This document shows positions 4,379-6,100 of a stretch of DNA of 6,100 nucleotides, piece by piece. Where the stretch lies: positions 1 through 6,100 of the forward strand of contig JAKSUE010000089.1 in the NCBI GenBank assembly GCA_024409165.1. The letters are read 5' to 3'. A program made the translations under genes and the position numbers. This DNA is from an archaeon (GTDB taxonomy: Archaea; Methanobacteriota; Methanobacteria; Methanobacteriales; Methanobacteriaceae). Within the stretch, counting starts at the first letter, position 1. Every line of letters begins with the position of its first letter. The notes beneath the pieces were generated by a model, which saw only the letters and a program-made list of their open reading frames with translations, was not told the origin of the DNA and searched no databases.

Positions 4379-5422
4379 ATGTCAAGAATAATTCAAATGC
4401 CAAGAGAGGTGCATATCGGACCTGATGTTTTGAGTAATATTGGGGATATTTGTAAGGGTTTACATTTATATGATGAGGCTATTGTTGTAAGTGGGAATCA
4501 TACTTTTGGTATTGCTGGTAAGGATGTTGTGGATTCATTGGAGAGTGCTGATTTTTCTGTGGATTCTGTTATGGTTAGTGAGGCTTCAATTGAGTCTGTT
4601 GATAAAGTTTGTGATGTGATTGGTAATGCTTCTGTTGTGTTAGGTGTTGGTGGAGGTAAGATTATTGATGTAGCTAAATTGGCTTCTACTAATGCTAATA
4701 TTGACTTTATTTCTGTTCCAACTACTGCTTCTCACGATGGTATTATTTCACCTATGTCTTCTATTAAGAATGAGGGTGGTTCAATTTCATATAAGGCACA
4801 ATCTCCTTTAGCTGTTGTGGCTGATACAAATATTATTAAAAATGCTCCGTTTAAATTTTTATCTTCTGGTTGTGCTGATATTGTATCAAATTATACTGCT
4901 ATTAAGGATTGGAGATTGGCACATAGATTAAGAAATGAGAAGTTTAGTGAATCTGCTGCTGCGTTATCTGAACTTACTGCAAAGATGATAATTAAATCTT
5001 CTGATAGTATTAAAGAGGGTTTAGAGGAAAGTGCAAGGGCTGTTACTAAGGCATTATTTAGTAGTGGAATGTCAATTAGTATTGCAGGATCAAGTAGACC
5101 TGCAAGTGGTTCTGAACATTTGTTTTCTCATGCTTTAGATAGGATTGCTAAAAAACCTGCTTTGCATGGTGAGCAATGTGGTGTGGGAACTATTATGATG
5201 ATGCATTTACATGGTGGAGATTGGAGATTTATTCAGTCTGCTTTAAAAGCTGTAAAGGCACCTACTAATGTTAAAGAATTAGGTGTTAGTGAGGATGAGC
5301 TTATTCAGGCTTTAGTCATGGCACATTCTATCCGTCCTGAGAGATATACTATTTTGGGAGATAATGGAATTAGTGAGGAAGCAGCTATTGAGTTGGCAGT
5401 TAAAACGGAAGTTATAACTTAA
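4379..5422 (+). CDS. egsA: sn-Glycerol-1-phosphate dehydrogenase
   Basis: A full-length 347-residue enzyme that reduces dihydroxyacetone phosphate to sn-glycerol-1-phosphate with NADH or NADPH. This cytosolic step makes the glycerol backbone of archaeal ether lipids and gives it the archaeal stereochemistry. The N-terminal nucleotide-binding part contains the GVGGGKIIDVAK loop (89-100) and the PTTASHDGI motif (114-122). The C-terminal helical part carries the metal ligands expected for this iron-containing-dehydrogenase-like fold: Asp167 in GCADIVSN, His247 in SGSEHLFSH and His263 in ALHGEQ, which normally bind zinc. The length and all motifs match the family, with no sign of damage. It is followed after 161 bases by the UPF0179 gene. 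Its last 17 bases, including the stop codon, are part of a 59-base sequence repeated immediately downstream. Confidence 0.96.
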   Translation: MSRIIQMPREVHIGPDVLSNIGDICKGLHLYDEAIVVSGNHTFGIAGKDVVDSLESADFSVDSVMVSEASIESVDKVCDVIGNASVVLGVGGGKIIDVAKLASTNANIDFISVPTTASHDGIISPMSSIKNEGGSISYKAQSPLAVVADTNIIKNAPFKFLSSGCADIVSNYTAIKDWRLAHRLRNEKFSESAAALSELTAKMIIKSSDSIKEGLEESARAVTKALFSSGMSISIAGSSRPASGSEHLFSHALDRIAKKPALHGEQCGVGTIMMMHLHGGDWRFIQSALKAVKAPTNVKELGVSEDELIQALVMAHSIRPERYTILGDNGISEEAAIELAVKTEVIT

Positions 5423-5452
5423 ATTTAGTTAACTTTAAATGGTTAAGTTTTT
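5416..5452 (+). terminator. Terminator-like hairpin of egsA, copy 1
   Basis: AACTTAA plus ATTT (5416-5426) pairs with AAAT plus TTAAGTT (5437-5440 and 5443-5449), with a two-base GG bulge and a 10-base loop, and runs into TTTTT. The stem includes the egsA stop codon. An alternative shorter stem is TTAACT/GGTTAA. Confidence 0.5.
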
Positions 5453-5486
5453 AATTAAATTATTCGGAAGTTATAACTTAAATTTG

Positions 5487-5511
5487 CTTAACTTTAAATA
5501 GTTAAGTTTTT
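5487..5511 (+). terminator. Terminator-like hairpin, copy 2
   Basis: CTTAACT (5487-5493) and AGTTAAG (5500-5506) form a perfect seven-pair stem with loop TTAAAT, followed at once by TTTTT. This is the more classical of the two hairpins. In copy 1 the matching inner stem is weaker, so the base changes between copies favour this fold here. Confidence 0.55.
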
Positions 5512-5574
5512 AATTAAATTATTAATCAAATTATTAATTAATTTAATTAATTATATTTTATTAATGTGATATGG

Positions 5575-5580
5575 GGTGAT
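5575..5580 (+). promoter_or_regulatory. Shine-Dalgarno site deciding the UPF0179 start
   Basis: GGTGAT, preceded by GG, matches the extended anti-Shine-Dalgarno complement and lies three bases before ATG 5584, equivalent to a normal spacing for a GGAGG core. It excludes the in-frame GTG at 5566, which would overlap this site. Confidence 0.7.
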
Positions 5581-5583
5581 ATT

Positions 5584-6018
5584 ATGATAACTTTGATAGG
5601 TAAGGATTTAGCAAAAGAAGGAAATGAATTTGTATTTTATGGGCCTGCAGAAGAATGTGAAAGTTGTAGAGTTAAATCATCTTGTATTGGTTCTCTTGAA
5701 AAGGGTCATAAATATAAGATTGTTGAAGTTCGTGATGTTGAACAAAAATGTGCTTTACATAATGAAGGTAAGGTTAATGTGGTTATTGTTGAAGAAGCTG
5801 AAACAATCATTTGTACTCAATCTAAAGTGTTTGAAGGATCTAATTTTAATTTTGAAAACTTTGAATGTGATGATTTAGACTGTGATTTTAGAGAACTTTG
5901 TTTTGCTGAAGGGATAAATTCAGGAGATAAATGTACTTTTATTGAGAATTTAGGTAAATTTGAGGATTGTCCTAAAGGTAATTCTTTGACTAAAGTTATT
6001 GTTAAATTAAATATTTAA
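5584..6018 (+). CDS. UPF0179 family Cys-rich protein
   Basis: A 144-residue soluble protein starting MITLIGKDLAKEGNEFVFYG, which I recognise as the UPF0179 family, a set of archaeal proteins of about 145 residues without an assigned function. It has ten cysteines, at 25, 28, 34, 56, 77, 95, 100, 106, 117 and 129. They form a CxxC-x5-C cluster, a KC before a His, and a CDDLDCDFRELC cluster, which suggests metal or iron-sulfur binding. Motifs such as GPAEECESC, RDVEQKC and GDKC are typical of the family. The full length is present. From memory, this family also neighbours egsA in other Methanobacteriales, which would suggest a conserved pair, but egsA and this gene are separated here by 161 bases with two hairpins, so they probably have separate transcripts. 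Confidence 0.9.
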   Translation: MITLIGKDLAKEGNEFVFYGPAEECESCRVKSSCIGSLEKGHKYKIVEVRDVEQKCALHNEGKVNVVIVEEAETIICTQSKVFEGSNFNFENFECDDLDCDFRELCFAEGINSGDKCTFIENLGKFEDCPKGNSLTKVIVKLNI

Positions 6019-6090
6019 TTTATCTATTTTTACTACTTTTTTACTATTTTTTTACTATTTTTTATTATTATTTTTTTATTTTTAGTTAAT
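6019..6090 (+). terminator. T-rich 3' flank with 11-base repeats after UPF0179
   Basis: ACTA occurs at 6032, 6043 and 6054, each preceded by five to seven T, giving an exact 11-base period, then more T-runs follow. There is no hairpin. It has the features of an archaeal oligo-U terminator and resembles the mirror-image repeats at the left end of the window. Confidence 0.5.
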
Positions 6091-6100
6091 TTTTTTACAC

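Larger units (their letters stand above)
5406..5523 (+). repeat. 59-base tandem duplication spanning the egsA stop codon
   Basis: Two adjacent copies, 5406-5464 and 5465-5523, are identical at 56 of 59 positions; the differences are at unit positions 22, 23 and 36. The first copy includes the last 17 bases of egsA (CGGAAGTTATAACTTAA), so the second holds a non-coding echo of the gene end. Each copy contains a terminator-like stem-loop followed by a T-run. The two-base change and the single change fall in predicted loop, bulge or stem positions rather than being spread evenly. Confidence 0.9.

Noticed and set aside
5566..5583. N-terminal extension of UPF0179 from a GTG start
   Set aside because: It overlaps the GGTGAT ribosome binding site, and family members start with the MITLIGKDLA sequence encoded from 5584.
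5624..5878. An 84-codon plus-strand frame inside the UPF0179 gene
   Set aside because: It is an overlapping frame of a clearly recognised family protein and its Leu/Val/Lys-rich product looks like a frame shadow.

Overview
The window looks like chromosome of a strongly AT-rich methanogenic archaeon of the order Methanobacteriales, with Methanobrevibacter or Methanosphaera the most natural reading. The main evidence is an sn-glycerol-1-phosphate dehydrogenase (egsA), the enzyme that sets the archaeal stereochemistry of membrane lipids, followed directly by a UPF0179 protein, a Cys-rich family known from archaea. A DUF4013 membrane protein, archaeal TATA-type promoters, GGAGG-type ribosome binding sites and long T-rich intergenic stretches fit the same picture. 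No rRNA, tRNA, CRISPR array, transposase or phage gene was seen.

Layout. On the minus strand at the left end lie a 77-residue Cys-rich protein (94-327) and, upstream of it, a very short hydrophobic ORF of 23-25 residues (410-481) with a textbook promoter and Shine-Dalgarno site. A T-rich divergent region (about 490-731) leads to a plus-strand pair: a DUF4013 multi-pass membrane protein (732-1493), then 38 bases later a membrane-anchored metallophosphoesterase (1532-2686). A 134-residue cytosolic protein of unknown function follows (2805-3209). A gene-free stretch with two palindromes and three regularly spaced TATA boxes precedes a small secreted protein (3526-3888). A second gene-free stretch of about 490 bases is rich in inverted repeats and may hold a tiny minus-strand ORF. 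The plus-strand pair egsA (4379-5422) and UPF0179 (5584-6018) closes the window.

How the genes relate. egsA supplies the glycerol-1-phosphate backbone for archaeal ether lipids. Most of the other products are predicted to sit in or pass through the membrane (DUF4013 protein, phosphoesterase, secreted protein, short hydrophobic peptides). No single pathway linking them can be read from the sequence. The most unusual features are non-coding: a 59-base tandem duplication carrying the egsA stop codon and its terminator-like hairpins, a promoter region with three TATA boxes 24-25 bases apart, and helically phased TTTACT repeats in the 3' flanks at both ends of the window. I found no convincing undescribed multi-gene system.
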